Below the pieces are notes generated by a model. It ran no database searches, had not been told where the DNA came from, and saw only the letters and a list, made by a program, of their open reading frames with translations. Source: Sorex araneus (lineage: Eukaryota; Chordata; Mammalia; Eulipotyphla; Soricidae). From it: a DNA stretch of 64,000 bases. The stretch lies in the NCBI RefSeq assembly GCF_027595985.1, contig NC_073305.1, positions 84,305,126 through 84,369,125 of the forward strand, written 5' to 3'. This document shows, piece after piece, positions 36,218 through 47,950 of this stretch; position 1 is the first letter of the stretch; every line of letters begins with the position of its first letter. The translations under genes were made by a program, and so were the position numbers.

Positions 36218-36410
36218 GGGGGCTGGAGCGATAGCACATGGGGTAGGGAATTTGCCTTGCACATGGCTAATCCGGCTATTCCCAGCATCCCATAGGGTCC
36301 CCCAAGCACCTCCCAGAGTAATTCCTGAGTGCAGGGCCAGGAATAACCCCTGTGCATTGCCTGGTGTGACCCAAAAAGCAAAAAAAAAAAAAAAAAACCA
36401 AAAAAACAAT
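36218..36410 (+). mobile_element. A-tailed tRNA SINE
   Basis: GGGCTGGAGCGATAGCACAT to GGTGTGACCCAAAAAGC, then poly-A. The B box is damaged by a short deletion (TCCGGCTATTCCC). Confidence 0.92.
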
Positions 36411-36689
36411 CAAACCATAATAAATTAATTTTGCCTTTATATTAAAAATTATGATGCTTTTTGCCCATAAATTACAATATTTTGCTTATCTAATGTTAGC
36501 AATATTATTATTATGTTAAACAAAGAGAAAAATTTATGGAAACTTTGGATCACAATATGTACCTATTGTACTGACAGGTCCACTTTTTCCTTCCAAATAT
36601 TTGTTTCTAAGTGTCTTCACTCCTCATATCCCAAGATGTTATTCTCTTACTTTGTTTTATTCTTCCTGGACATTGTTGGTTCTTTTTAT

Positions 36690-37195
36690 TTTATTTTATT
36701 TTATTGAATCACCGTGAGAAATAGAAAAAATATACAAAGCTTTCAGGTTTAAGTCTCAGTCATACAATGGTTGAACCCTCATCCCTTCACCAGTGCAGAA
36801 GTTCCACCACTAAGAACCCCAATATACCCCCTTCCCACCCAGCCCCCACCTAAGTAGCTAATGATCTTCATTTTAGTCTCCATATTTTGAATACATTCAA
36901 TATTTCAATAGAGAACTCACTACTATTGTTTAGAATTTCCCCCCAACAATCAGGCCTGCTGAAAAAGCGTCATTTAATAATTTCTTTTCATTGCTGAGAA
37001 TGAAGATTCTATGAGCTTAGTTTTGGATTTCTGATGTTTTAGTTCAGTACACAGTCTAGATGCATGCCTATAAGAAGCCGCTCTGGGTGCCAAAATGTGT
37101 TAGAAGACCTCTTGGATCATAGTCTGTACGAGCAGAAGGTCTGTTTCGCGAGCAGCAGCTCTGGATCTTATCTCCATTGTTGGTTCTTAATGACG
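36690..37195 (-). mobile_element. LINE-1 3' end
   Basis: TTGAATCACCGTGAGAAATA, CAGGTTTAAGTCTCAGTCAT, CATCCCTTCACCAGTGCAGA, then 3'UTR sequence to about 37195. Starts with a (TTTTA)n tract at 36687. Confidence 0.8.
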
Positions 37196-37492
37196 GTTCC
37201 CTCCAAATGTTATTAGTTTATATCTTCCAGCTTATCCTTATTTGTACATTGAAATGTTTCTGCTTTTAGATATAAGAAAGAATCAATATATTATTTTTAA
37301 CACAAAACATTTTATTGAGATTGAAGTCAACTAGACAAAATTGATTTTATCCACCAAAAAATGCTGCAATATTTCCTTACTATTTTTTTGACAAACCATT
37401 TTTTTTTTGTAGGTTTTTCTGGTTTTACATATAAGTCAAGAGATAGACTTAAGTATGGAGGAAATAGGAAAGGAATACAAAAGACAAATTAG

Positions 37493-37639
37493 TTGGGATT
37501 GGAGAGATAATGCAGTTTTAAGTACTTGCTTTAAACTGACCAGTTATATCCCCAGTACTCTATATCATCCCCTCCCCTGTCACCAGGAGTGATTCCTAAG
37601 TACAGAGACAGGAGTAATCCCTGAGCACTACTGAGTATA

Positions 37640-37645
<6 letters not shown>
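37493..37645 (+). mobile_element. A-tailed SINE with an expanded (AAAG)n tail
   Basis: GGATTGGAGAGATAATGCAG head and CCAGGAGTGATTCCTAAGTA body; the microsatellite at 37646-37787 has grown from its tail. Confidence 0.8.
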
Positions 37646-37790
<145 letters not shown>

Positions 37791-37799
37791 ACAAGGAGT

Positions 37800-38560
37800 T
37801 AATTACCAGTATCCTTTGCCTCTAATCTCATTTTAACCTTGTTTCTTTAAGTTCATAAGAATGAAATCTACACTGACACTCCTGACAAGTTTCCATATTT
37901 CTCTCAGTCGTTTACAGAGTTTTGGGGAAGTTCCTCTAAAGCAACGCTTAGGAGACCTGGAAACACTCCTGGAGATATTAAACCCACCAAGCTGGACACG
38001 TTAGTACAATGTCAGGCAATACAAACTGCTAGAGTCCAAAGAAGGTTTTTTTAAAGGCTGAGATAGAGTAGTTGAAAGTTATTATTTATAAGCTTCATCA
38101 TAGCATTTAAAACCCACTTTTCCCTTTCACACCACCTTAAATGTTTTTCTTCAGAGAATTGATTATTCAACACTCAACAACCTTCTCTATAGATAATAAA
38201 TGCTATGCCTAAAATGAATTTAAAAAACATATGTAAAGTGTTGCTAGCAGAGATCATTCAAATGTACAATGTGGTAATTCCAGTGCTATCTTTAGGAATG
38301 ACAGTTGAATTCCCAATGCATGAAAGTTTTAGCAATTTATAGGTCATAGACCTACAAATCATGATATTTGGTGATTAAGTGCCTGATTTACACTTGACAG
38401 ATCTTTAGTAAAATCCCCTATAGATTTCTGTTTCAGATATCAAATATAAGAGAAAACTTATTTTCAAAATTAGCTATTTTTAATGGTTTCTAAATTGAAG
38501 AAGCAGGAAGCTTATTTAGCTTGGTTGTATCGAGTTTGATGTTTATGTCCACCATGAAAA
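37800..38560. other. Sequence without recognised features
   Basis: AT-rich; no frame, repeat or motif that I can name. Confidence 0.5.
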
Positions 38561-38561
38561 T

Positions 38562-38745
38562 AAGGGCTAGGGACATAGTCAGGGTTAAGACATTTGCTCT
38601 GCATGCTGTCAGACCTGATTTGATTCCCAACAGTGCATATGATCCCAAAAGCACAGCCAGGAGTAACCTTAGAACACAGAACCAGTCATAAGCGGTGAAC
38701 ACAACTCAAATATGTCTCCCACCAAACAAATAAACAAAATTGAAA
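38562..38745 (+). mobile_element. A-tailed SINE, diverged
   Basis: GGGCTAGGGACATAGTCAGG, GATTTGATTCCCAACAGTGC, ACAGCCAGGAGTAACC. Confidence 0.78.
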
Positions 38746-38749
38746 AAAT

Positions 38750-39750
38750 AGGGAAAAAAAAGACCAGATCATGTTTTATATTAAGATTTGTGTTAAGCAA
38801 AATGACAATTCTTAATCTTTGGTCTGTCTAAGTGTTCACTTGGTATGATTTTTTTATGTTTTCACCCATTTTTATAGTGTTTGTTTTCAAAATTTGTCAC
38901 AGAAAGAATAAGACCTTCGACAACACATGCATATATGTTAGCAAAACACTTCATGTCTGACTAATGGTGGACTTCACTAATGGTGAATTAGTGAAGCACT
39001 GAATCTTACTCCTTTTCCTCTTGATTTTCCAACCCAGCTTGCTGAATTTGTCAGGATTCGATACTTCACTTTTGTACCATGTCAGCAAATTGCTTCTTTA
39101 AGGTGTTAAATTTGAGCTTTCCCATAGCAAAACGTACCAGAGACAGTGTAAATTTGCTGTCCTATAGGATAAGGAATTCATTTCTTTTGCACTATTTCTG
39201 AGAAAGTAATGGGAAGGGCTTGCCGGGGAAATAACACCTATGTGAACTGGCAGTGTTTGCTCGTGAATCTTAGAATCTAAAAATGAACTTTGCCTTATGA
39301 AGTTTATGCAGAAATTTTGAGAGCAAATTTACACTGTGAAAACTGTGAGTGGAGGGTTAAACATGTAATATTGTTGTGCTAAATGTACATTGTGTCCAGT
39401 GAATTTTTATTTGGAAGTGAAGTTTATTGTCTCTAGACTTTCTGAGAAATATCCTTAAATTACAGATTTCTCATCTATTAAATACATGGTAGACAAAGCC
39501 AGCACCTATTCTTGGACTACCTTATTTGGAAAGATGTAGGTAGTTTATTCTTTTTTTCACCCATCACCGCAACTGCTTTTAGTCTGAAGTATAAATTTGG
39601 TCCTCTTTCTGAACAATGAAGAAAGGAATAAGGAAATGAAGGAAACTTGCCATTCTCAGGCAGCATGCTCTTGAAATTTTAGCAGATTATCTATATAAGC
39701 ACTTATTTTCAGGGAGAGGATATGCAGATAAGAAGAAATCTTAACAGCAC
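38750..39750. other. Sequence without recognised features
   Basis: AT-rich. Contains a local duplication GACTAATGGTGGACTTCAC / CACTAATGGTGAATTAGTG at about 38958-38995. Confidence 0.5.
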
Positions 39751-39756
39751 TTCTGG

Positions 39757-39914
39757 AGGCTGGAGCAATAGCACAGCGGGGAGGGCATTTGCCTTGCACG
39801 TGCCGATCCAGGTTTGATCCTCAATATCCCATATCATCCTCCGAGCACCACCAGGATTAATTCCTGAGTGCAGAGCCAGGATTATCCCCTGTGCAACAAA
39901 CAAACAAACAAAAT
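39757..39914 (+). mobile_element. A-tailed tRNA SINE, short at the 3' end
   Basis: AGGCTGGAGCAATAGCACAG to GCCAGGATTATCCCCTGTGC, then (CAAA)n. The usual GTGTGACCC end is missing. Confidence 0.88.
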
Positions 39915-39935
39915 CCAGCACTACTTCTTTGGAAC

Positions 39936-40090
39936 CCAGTGAGATATCTCAGCAGGATCAAATGCTTGACAAGTACCTGGATTTGAGTTAAAACTCTGGC
40001 ACTTCATGGAACTCCAAGCACACCCACATATGGTTCTAGTATCCTCTGGTTGCTTTGGTGTTCCAGAGCACTGCATCATCCCCTAAGCAT
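39936..40090 (+). mobile_element. SINE relic
   Basis: CAGTGAGATATCTCAGCAGG head-like and CATATGGTTCTAG body-like; strongly diverged. Confidence 0.35.
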
Positions 40091-40639
40091 TTCATAGGAG
40101 GGCGAAGCGGGCAGGAGAGCCGGTCAGAGAGAGGACAAGTGCACTCGAATGCATCCTTTCTGATCTTCTGTATCTGCAAGAAACTGAAATTCAGGAACCT
40201 GGGTGCATTGTAGAATTAGAATTCATTTAGCATAACCGATACATTTATAAATAAGTTGGTTCATTGAATTACTTTAAATATAGTATATATAAATATAGGT
40301 GTAATTTCAAGGAAAAATATGTTATTTGCCAATTTATATGTTATTCTCAAATTCCTTTGTTTCTACTGTTACTTTGCCAACCCTTCCATTTTTACTTAAA
40401 TAAATTTGAATGCAACTCTAAGATTGCAGTTATAAGTTAACATAGTCATATATTTTAATTGCTACTGTAATGATAATTATCACTCTGCCACATTATCTAA
40501 ATATATTTTCTGTTTGTGTTGAAATCATTAAGTTCCAATCTCTTACAAGTTTGATGATTACAATGAAGTATTGTTATCTATAACTACCATAGTGTGTAGT
40601 AAGTCTCTAGGCTTTTTTACTCTTCATTGTAAATTGTAC

Positions 40640-40915
40640 CCTTAACCGGCTCCATCTCACCTACCCACACAAACATCCTCCCCCGTCTCCTGTAAAGAAA
40701 TGGAAGTCTTCGAGTTTAATTTTTATAGATTCCACTTATATGTGATTTCATACAGTGCATGTTGTACTTTGTGTGACTCATCTGACTCAGCATGATGACC
40801 TCCAGGTCAACCCTATTTGTCACGAATGTCAGATATCCTAAGCTAAGACTGAATGATATTCTATTGTGAATATGTAGTACCACATCTTAAGTTCCTTCTT
40901 AGCACTGATGCACCT
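40640..40915 (-). mobile_element. LINE-1 fragment, old
   Basis: GATTCCACTTATATGTGATT, TGACTCAGCATGATGACCTC and ATATTCTATTGTGAATATG resemble antisense L1 ORF2/3'UTR. Confidence 0.6.
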
Positions 40916-41570
40916 AATTATGTTAGGGAAAAACTGAATTTCAAATTATCAATCACTTCTTTCAGTGTATGAGTCACTTGAATATATTGTAAATATGTAC
41001 ATCTATGTGTTTTAGTTCAGCTTCTTCAGAACTTGAAACTGAGGTACAAATTACATAACCTAAAATTTACTGGGGATATGTTTTTTAGGCAAAATCTTGA
41101 AGTGAAGGACTGGGAAAAACAGAGCTATTGAGTACTAAATAAAGTCTTGTCTGATCTGCAGAGACAGAGTTACAGTCAGCTTTTTATGACCTATGAATCT
41201 TTTCATTAACATTGATGATATGATGATACTATTTTAATAAAGTTGCTCTCCCTGGCTAAATACAAAATTCTTGAGATGAAGGGCAGTTGTAGGCACTTAG
41301 TAATTACACCCACAGTAGTTAAGGGACAGAACTGCCTGTGGGAAAGAATATCTGTGTGATCCCTAAACAACATCTACTACTTATTGGACAATAATTTGTA
41401 TTATTATAATCAATGCATGCTAGAAATGTGGAATAAAGATACTATTTATCTTTCCTGTGATTTAACATTTAAAAAATGAGAAGATAGGTTAAATGATTTA
41501 AACATCTTTATATTCCTAAATCATGCTATTATATATTTAAAAAACGAGAAAACAGTATTTTATTCTGTTT
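40915..41570. other. Sequence without recognised features
   Basis: AT-rich, no supported gene or repeat. Confidence 0.5.
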
Positions 41571-41571
41571 T

Positions 41572-41750
41572 GGGGCCAGAATGATAGTACAGTGTGTAAG
41601 ATGTTTGTCTTCCATACAATCGACTAGAGTTCAATCCCCAAGCACCCCACGTTTCTTACTGCTGTCTAGGAGTGATCCCTCAATGGAGAGCCAGGAGTAA
41701 GCCCTAAACATTGCCAGATGTGACACCCCAGCACCCCACCAAAAAATTTT
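41572..41750 (+). mobile_element. A-tailed SINE, diverged
   Basis: GGGGCCAGAATGATAGTACA, AGAGTTCAATCCCCAAGCAC, GAGCCAGGAGTAAGCCCTAA. Confidence 0.85.
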
Positions 41751-41895
41751 TTTTGTCTGTTTTGTTCTTTACTTTCATTCATTATTTAGTGTACTTAGTT
41801 ACTTAGACATTGGTTCACCGGTCCTGATTCAGTCTTATAGGGAGTTTAATAAGGATAAAAAATAACTATTGTTTTCTTAAGAGAAAATAAGCTTA

Positions 41896-42071
41896 GGGGC
41901 TGGAGCGATAGCACAGCGGGTAGGGCGTTTGCCTTGCACATAGTTAACCTGGGTTCAAATCCCAGCATCCTATATGGTCCCCTGAGCACCGCTAGAAGTA
42001 ATTCCTAAGTGCAGAGCCAGGAGTAACCCCTGTGCATGGCCGGGTGTGGCCCAAAAAGAAAAAAAAAGAGA
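41896..42071 (+). mobile_element. A-tailed tRNA SINE, near consensus
   Basis: Flanked by exact GAGAAAATAAGCTTA at 41881-41895 and 42072-42086. Head GGGGCTGGAGCGATAGCACA, end CATGGCCGGGTGTGGCCC. Confidence 0.95.
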
Positions 42072-42087
42072 GAGAAAATAAGCTTAA

Positions 42088-42265
42088 TGGGACCAGAGAG
42101 ATAGTATAAAGGTTAGTGAACTTACCATGTCTTTCTGCTGATCCCAACCTGATCTCTGGCACCAAATATAATCCCCTGAGAATTAAAAGAAGTGATCCCC
42201 AAGCACAGAGCAGGGAGTGATCCCTGAGCACCACCCAGTATGGCTCAAAATTCTCTCCCCCCTCA
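42088..42265 (+). mobile_element. A-tailed SINE, older copy next to a young one
   Basis: GGGACCAGAGAGATAGTATA, TGATCTCTGGCACC, CAGGGAGTGATCCCTGAGCA. Tandem with 41896-42071 by insertion next to it. Confidence 0.75.
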
Positions 42266-42269
42266 AATT

Positions 42270-43700
42270 AAATGTATCTAAATTATTTCATAACAGTATT
42301 GTGGAAGGACAAATTAACATTTGTTACTTGCTACTCAAATTTACAGATTGAGAATCTTGTGATGAGTAGTAAAGCAGGGAATTTGGAAAAACACCATATT
42401 TCACTCTTAACATATAAACAGAACAGTAATTAATTATAAGGAAGACAAGAAAAAAATTATAAATCAATGGTGCAAATCTTTCACATAAGCTTTTTGCTGA
42501 TGTTTTTTCAATTCAGTTTGAAATTATTTTCCAAAAATTATGACTTTCTGTACAACTAATTTATGAAAGTATTTGCATTAATGTTACAATATTTTTGTTT
42601 TTCATTCAACATTTTAAGACATGATTATTAAATAATATGCTTTGATTTTAAGTTAACAATACAGTTATGGTAGAGCTTTATGCATAACAGAATCCAGCAC
42701 TCTGTCTCCACTAGAGTATCTAGTTCCCTCCACCACTGTTGTCCCCTATTCAAACCAACCTCCTACCTGTAATCCCCACAATGATAAACTCTCTTTTGTA
42801 GACTAGTTCTCAGTTTCCGTTGACATTGGACATTTGTTTTCTTGCCTTGTTTATTTATATCCAATATGCTAGATACTTATAATCTAGCATAATATAGCAT
42901 AATAGTTATGTTGTCTCAATTTCCTTATCAACATTGGGTTACCTGGGATATAAGTTTGAACACAAAAAAACTCACAGTATACTTGAAAAGAGGTTTTTTT
43001 TTTATGATTCAAGATACATCAACCTGAATGGTATTGAACACAATACCATTGCTTACCTCCATTTATATTATATCTGTCACATGAAGATAGTGATTAAATA
43101 TGCCTCTAATCCAGCAGTGATAAAAGGCATAATGTAGATATAGTGTCTTATGTGTTTTTTAAGTTTTAAAATACTGGTTATACATCATTAACTGAAAGTT
43201 TTCTAAACAAATTTTTGAAAACCAGATGTCCACTTAGCACTTTCATTCCCAACTAGTTTTGCACACTTGAAAATTGTTTACTTATTTTACAGCTGTAAGA
43301 TTGTAAAATTGTAAAAATTATAAAATTTTACAGCTGTATCAATTGTTTTATTGATGCAATTGTTATCTTTTATATTCTGATGTTATATTTCTTGACTACT
43401 CTTTCCCTGTGGGTTTCATTGTTAGACTCATCTGATTTTAATAATATAAAAATATAGCTGATTGTCCAGTTTTAACTATTTTTAATTATATTCCTTACAA
43501 CCAAGAAGTATAAACACTAATTTTCCATATTTAGCTCTGCATTGTAGTTGAATTTAGCATGTTTTTAACATGGGTTATTTTCAGTTTTTGAAAGTGATAG
43601 CTATTGTGGAAGAGTCAGAACAAGATAGCACTTCACTTTTTCCTAATTTGTGAAATTAACCAACATTCAATCTGTTTGTGAGTGTAGCATTTATGTGTGC
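42270..43700. other. Mostly featureless AT-rich sequence
   Basis: Apart from a weak L1 relic (42665-42920), nothing is recognised. TGTAAAATTGTAAAAATTAT near 43305 is a local simple repeat. Confidence 0.5.
42665..42920 (-). mobile_element. LINE-1 fragment, old
   Basis: CCCTCCACCACTGTTGTCCC and AACCAACCTCCTACCTGTAA resemble the antisense L1 3'UTR; weak. Confidence 0.4.
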
Positions 43701-43716
43701 TATCAATAAATCCGGT

Positions 43717-43962
43717 CACTGTCACTGTCATCCCATTGCTCATCGATTTGTTCCAGCAGGCACCAGTAACATCTCTCATTGTGAGACTTATTGTTACTGT
43801 TTTTGGCATATCCAATATGCCAAAAGGTAGCTTGCCAGGCTCCGCCTCGTGGGCTCGATACTCTCAGTAGCTTGCCGGACTCTCCGAGAGGGGTGGAGGA
43901 ATCCAACACAGGTCAGCCACGTAAAAGGCGAATGCCCTTCCGCTGTGCTATCGCTCCAGCCT
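43717..43962 (-). mobile_element. RTE-tailed tRNA SINE, full length with duplication
   Basis: Flanked by the exact 12-bp AATAAATCCGGT at 43705-43716 and 43963-43974. Contains tail, body and tRNA head in minus orientation. Confidence 0.93.
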
Positions 43963-44460
43963 AATAAATCCGGTATGAATTAAAATTATTTAAATTCCAT
44001 GGACTGAGATAATTTCCTGAGTGTGTGTAAGATTAATGCCTGCAAAATACAGGCATTGATCTTATACATTCAAGACTATTAGAATAGATATTAGGAAAAA
44101 AATTTTCTTTGATCCAAGATACTTTTAGTTATTGAGCTTTCAAGTTTTTTAAGTGTTGATAACATTGCATTAGTAACCTTGTCTATATTTCTGGTGATGG
44201 TGTTAATTATAACTAATAAAATTTGTACAATCACACTCATTTAGATAATTTGACTGTTATATTATTTATTCAAAATTGAAAACAATGAGAGATTTGTGAG
44301 CACTTTAACCTTTTTAACTTTTAAAATATTAATCCAGTCAGCAACGTATATCTCCAAGTGCTGGCAGAGAATAAAAAGTTACTCAAGAGTACCTTACTAA
44401 AAGTCATACACTTTTGTGGTTAAAATTTCTTTTTTTTTATATACACTTTTTTTTATAAAG

Positions 44461-44630
44461 AACCCAGCAAGCTATCGAGAGTATCCCGCCCGCATGGCAG
44501 AGCCTTCTAGCTACCTGTAGAGTATTCTATATGTCAAAAACAGTAACAACAAGTCTCACGGTGGAGACGCTGTTGTTGCCTGCTGGAGCAAATCGATGAA
44601 CAACGGGATGACTGCTACAGTGCTACGCTA
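44461..44630 (+). mobile_element. RTE-tailed SINE, 5'-truncated
   Basis: From ACCCAGCAAGCTATCGAGAG to ATGAACAACGGGATGACTGC; no tRNA head. Preceded by a T/TA-rich tract. Confidence 0.85.
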
Positions 44631-44654
44631 GATATATGCTAGCATATGGGATGT

Positions 44655-44900
44655 AAATATCCCATAATTTCTAGATAAATTATTTATTTGTCCCTCTAAT
44701 TTCACTTAGCATGATACTTTTCAAATTCATCCATGTAGTAGTAAATTGCATGATTTGTTTTTTTGTTATTCTGTTGTGACTATACCATAGTTTATTCATT
44801 CAGACATCTATTCTCGGACATATGGGTTTTTTCTAGTTTTGGGCAACTGCAAATAATGCTTCAATGAGCATAGGGGTGCCAAATGTCTTATCTAAATAGA
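44655..44900 (-). mobile_element. LINE-1 fragment
   Basis: ATTTCACTTAGCATGATACT, AATTCATCCATGTAGTAGTA, CTATACCATAGTTTATTCAT: antisense end of L1 ORF2. Confidence 0.75.
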
Positions 44901-45164
44901 GTTTTGGGGCCCCAGGGGAAGATGGCAAGAAGCAGAATGTTATATGGGAGCTTGTTTCTCCATGGAAAGTTTTGTTGCAAATGACATACCACATCACATA
45001 GATGCTATCACAGAAATAGTCCATAATAATCCATTTCAGGGATCATCACCTATGTCTGAGATGTAGGTCACAATCCAAACTAAATTTAAAATAAGTCATA
45101 GATTGTATGGACAATGAAAATGAAAAAAATGGTGCAAGAGAATACTAATATTCAATACATTCTT

Positions 45165-45473
45165 TCAGTCCCTCGTTGGGACCCTGCTTTTGGGGTGCTG
45201 GGAAGTAAGGACAACTGAGTCGAGGAAGCAGATGCCCAGGAGTAAATATTATTGGAGTCAATCAACTCCCAAGTTACAAAGCATAATATTAACTGTCTTC
45301 CTGTGTCCATACAGAAAGGACATTGCTTTAAGGTAAACTATGCAAAAAACACTAACTTAAAATACAAGTTCAGAGCCCTTAGAAGGATCTAATCTTACAA
45401 ACTGACAGAATCTGGTTAGGGGAAAAGGTGATTAACTGGTTGAGAAGGAGGGTGCAGAGAAGAGTTTACAGAT
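45165..45473 (-). mobile_element. LTR/ERV-like block, left part
   Basis: Shares GGGACCCTGCTTT, GGAAGTAAGG, TGTCCATACA and GGACATTGCT with 7510-7690. Interrupted at 45473 by the RTE-derived element; the right part resumes at 46161. Confidence 0.5.
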
Positions 45474-46147
45474 CATAATAATAATCACCATCCCATTGGT
45501 TGTCAAATTTCTCGAGCGGTCTCAATAATGTCTCCCTTTGTCCTAGCCCTGAGATTTTAGAAGCCTCTCTTTGCTTGTCCTTCCCAAAGATGCCTCATTG
45601 GAGGCTCTTTCAGGGCCAGGGGAATGCGACGCAGCATTGTTACTGGTTTTGGCATATGAATACACCATAGGGAGTTTTTGAGGCTCTCCTATCTGGGCAG
45701 GAAACTCTCAGTAACTTGCCAGGTTCTCCCAGAGGGAGAAGTAGGATATAAGATGTCACTTTGGGGCCCGTGCTTCCAGGAGCTTAGTTTTAAGTCTATG
45801 GATGTTGGCTGTTTGGCGGGATTACATGGTTGCAGGGGGCAGTCCCTGGGTGTGACCTCCTAGCTACTGGAAAGTGGGAAATCTGAGCGGAAGCAGCCCA
45901 GTCCCAATCTGAACAGGCTTGGAGGTCTCAGCCCTGGGTCCCACACACCTGGGTTCCTCTGCCGGTATCTTCATTCATGAGGCTCATTCGAATGTGTGGA
46001 GAGGGGCCTTGAGCATGGCTGTGGCTTGGCTCCGGAGGTCTTCGGCCGTGGAAGCTCTGCTCGGGGCAAGGCGGGAAGCTGGAGCCCACCCCTCAGAGGG
46101 TCCTGGGAAAGACAGCCAGGCATGAGGGCAAGAGACTGCTTCTCTGT
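45474..46147 (-). mobile_element. RTE-derived non-autonomous element, full length (674 bp)
   Basis: Bounded by the exact 13-bp duplication AGAGTTTACAGAT at 45461-45473 and 46148-46160. In sense (minus) it opens with GCAGTCTCTTGCCCTCATGC and a 330-base leader, then the LINE 5'UTR module (about 45730-45550) and the LINE 3' end (about 45540-45490), ending in a short (ATT)n-like tail. Open frames of up to 97 codons in it have no recognisable protein. Confidence 0.87.
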
Positions 46148-46160
46148 AGAGTTTACAGAT

Positions 46161-46265
46161 AAACAGAGGAGTGGGAGTGACTGTGATGGATGTAAACCCG
46201 ATAAACCTAAGTTCCCCGAAGCAAGGCTGAAAGGACAAACCCAATGTTCTCCTACAGATAGCAAA
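46161..46265 (-). mobile_element. LTR/ERV-like block, right part
   Basis: AAACAGAGGAGTGGGAG and AAACCCGATAAACCTAAG match 7770-7820, continuing the block broken by the insertion at 45474-46147. Confidence 0.5.
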
Positions 46266-46689
46266 AGCTGATTTTCTAAATTGAGAACAATTGTGAAAGA
46301 ATAAATTATTTCTTCATGCTTAGATGAAGTTAAGATACATTTCAGCCAAGATTAATGTCAGCCAAGATTAGAATATTTAAAAGGACATTCAATTCTTTCT
46401 TTCCATGACTAGTTTATTCTTGAGTCACAAATAATGCTTCACCTCCTAGTTTCCCAATTTATTTCTTTCACTTCATGTCTCTAAAGTTTTCATCCTGAAG
46501 TTTGATTGGCAATAGTCTAGTATGTGTAGTGCTAAGCCAGAACATTATGTGTATGAATATAATCATGTACAAGTTACTAGATGTATGATGTATAAATACT
46601 AACTATATGTATGAAAACAAACATCACATATGTTACTGGAACATTTATTTGAATTTTAAAATTATTTTTTTTATTAACATATAGTGCTC

Positions 46690-46915
46690 AGGGCCACTCT
46701 CCACACATTCAGATGAGCCTTACGCATGGAGGAGCCAGAGGAGGAACCCAGGTGTGTGGGACCTGGGCCCGAGATCTCCAAGGCTGCTCACATTGGGACT
46801 GGGCCTCTTCCACCCAGGTCCTCCATTTTCCAGTAGCTAGGCAGGCATGCCCAGAGACTGCCCTCCGGTGTCGTGTAATCCCATCAATGGCCAAACTCCT
46901 GGAAGAGAGTGACAA
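46690..46915 (+). mobile_element. Fragment of the RTE-derived element leader
   Basis: CCACTCTCCACACATTCAGA, GGAGGAACCCAGGTGTGTGG and TAATCCCATCAATGGCCAAA match the leader at 59125-59215 and the complement of 45990-45830. Both ends are missing. Confidence 0.7.
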
Positions 46916-47218
46916 TATAAATATCCTATGTATATTTCCTACATCTCTTACCATTCATTCACACTTCACTTTCATCCTCTTTCTACTAAAATACAACCTT
47001 AATTTACCAACAATGTATCAAATTCAACTATCCAAATAATGTTTTTAAAAGGAAGAAGAAATAGATAGCAGTATGATATAAGAATTCTTCTCACCATTTT
47101 TAGAGTATTTACTTACTATTTTTTAATGGAAAAATAATTTGAAGCTTATTACTTACTACTTACTTTGAAGCCTACATACTTAAGCTAAAATGTATAAAGA
47201 CATCTAGTGACATCTAAT

Positions 47219-47335
47219 AGCCTAGTTCCCCCTCTTGAAGAATCTGACAAGCTACTGAGAGTTTATTGCCCATTTGCGAGAGCCTGGCAAGCTCCCTGTG
47301 GCGTATTCATATCCAAAATCCAGTTAACAGAGATA
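47219..47335 (+). mobile_element. RTE-derived element, middle module fragment
   Basis: CTCTTGAAGAATCTGACAAG, GAGAGCCTGGCAAGCTCCCT and GTGGCGTATTCATATCC match the 5'UTR module; an AT microsatellite follows directly. Confidence 0.65.
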
Positions 47336-47387
47336 TATATATAATATATATAATAAGTTTGTAGAATTTTCCTTGAATATATATATG

Positions 47388-47419
<32 letters not shown>

Positions 47420-47420
47420 C
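47332..47420 (+). repeat. (AT)n microsatellite
   Basis: TATATATA tracts separated by AAGTTTGTAGAATTTTCCTT, which recurs at 48030-48050 in unique sequence. Confidence 0.9.
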
Positions 47421-47684
47421 ACCTCTCGGAGAGCCCAGCAAGCTACCGAGACTATCCTGCCCTGCACAGCAGAACCTGGCAAGTACCCATGGCATATTCG
47501 ATGTGCTAAAAACAGTAATAATAGGTCTCATTCCTCTGACCCTGAAAGAGCCTCCAATCATTAGGAAAGACAAGTAAGGAGAGGCTGCTAAAATCTCAGG
47601 ACTGAGTGTAATGGAGACGTTACTGGTGCCTGCTCCAGTAAATCAATGGACAATCGGATGACAGTGATATAGTGATACAGTGAT
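47421..47684 (+). mobile_element. RTE-tailed element lacking a tRNA head, after an AT repeat
   Basis: Starts ACACCTCTCGGAGAGCCCAG immediately after (AT)n. Contains the long 5'UTR module (CTGACCCTGAAAGAGCCTCC, GCTAAAATCTCAGGACTGAG) and the LINE 3' end, closing in GTGATATAGTGATACAGTGA. Confidence 0.8.
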
Positions 47685-47698
47685 TAATATATAGTCAT

Positions 47699-47950
47699 TG
47701 TGCTGGAGAGATAGCACAGCGGGTAGGGCATTTGACTTGCATGCAGCCGACCCAGGTTTGATTCCTCCATCCCTCTCAGAGAGCCTGACAAGCTACAAAG
47801 CTACAGCATGGAAGAGCCTGGCAAGCTACCTGTGGCGTATTCAATATGCCAATAACAGTAACAACATGTCTCACAATGGAGATGTTACTGGTGCCCACTC
47901 AAGCAAATAAATGAACAACAGGATGACAGTATGACAGTGCTACAATGCTA
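47699..47950 (+). mobile_element. RTE-tailed tRNA SINE, full length with duplication
   Basis: Flanked by exact TAATATATAGTCAT at 47685-47698 and 47951-47964. Head GCTGGAGAGATAGCACAGCG, B box AGGTTTGATTCC, tail AATGAACAACAGGATGACAG. Confidence 0.93.

Noticed and set aside
45971-46271. Overlapping frames of 86-97 codons on both strands
   Set aside because: They lie in the leader of the RTE-derived element and have no protein similarity.
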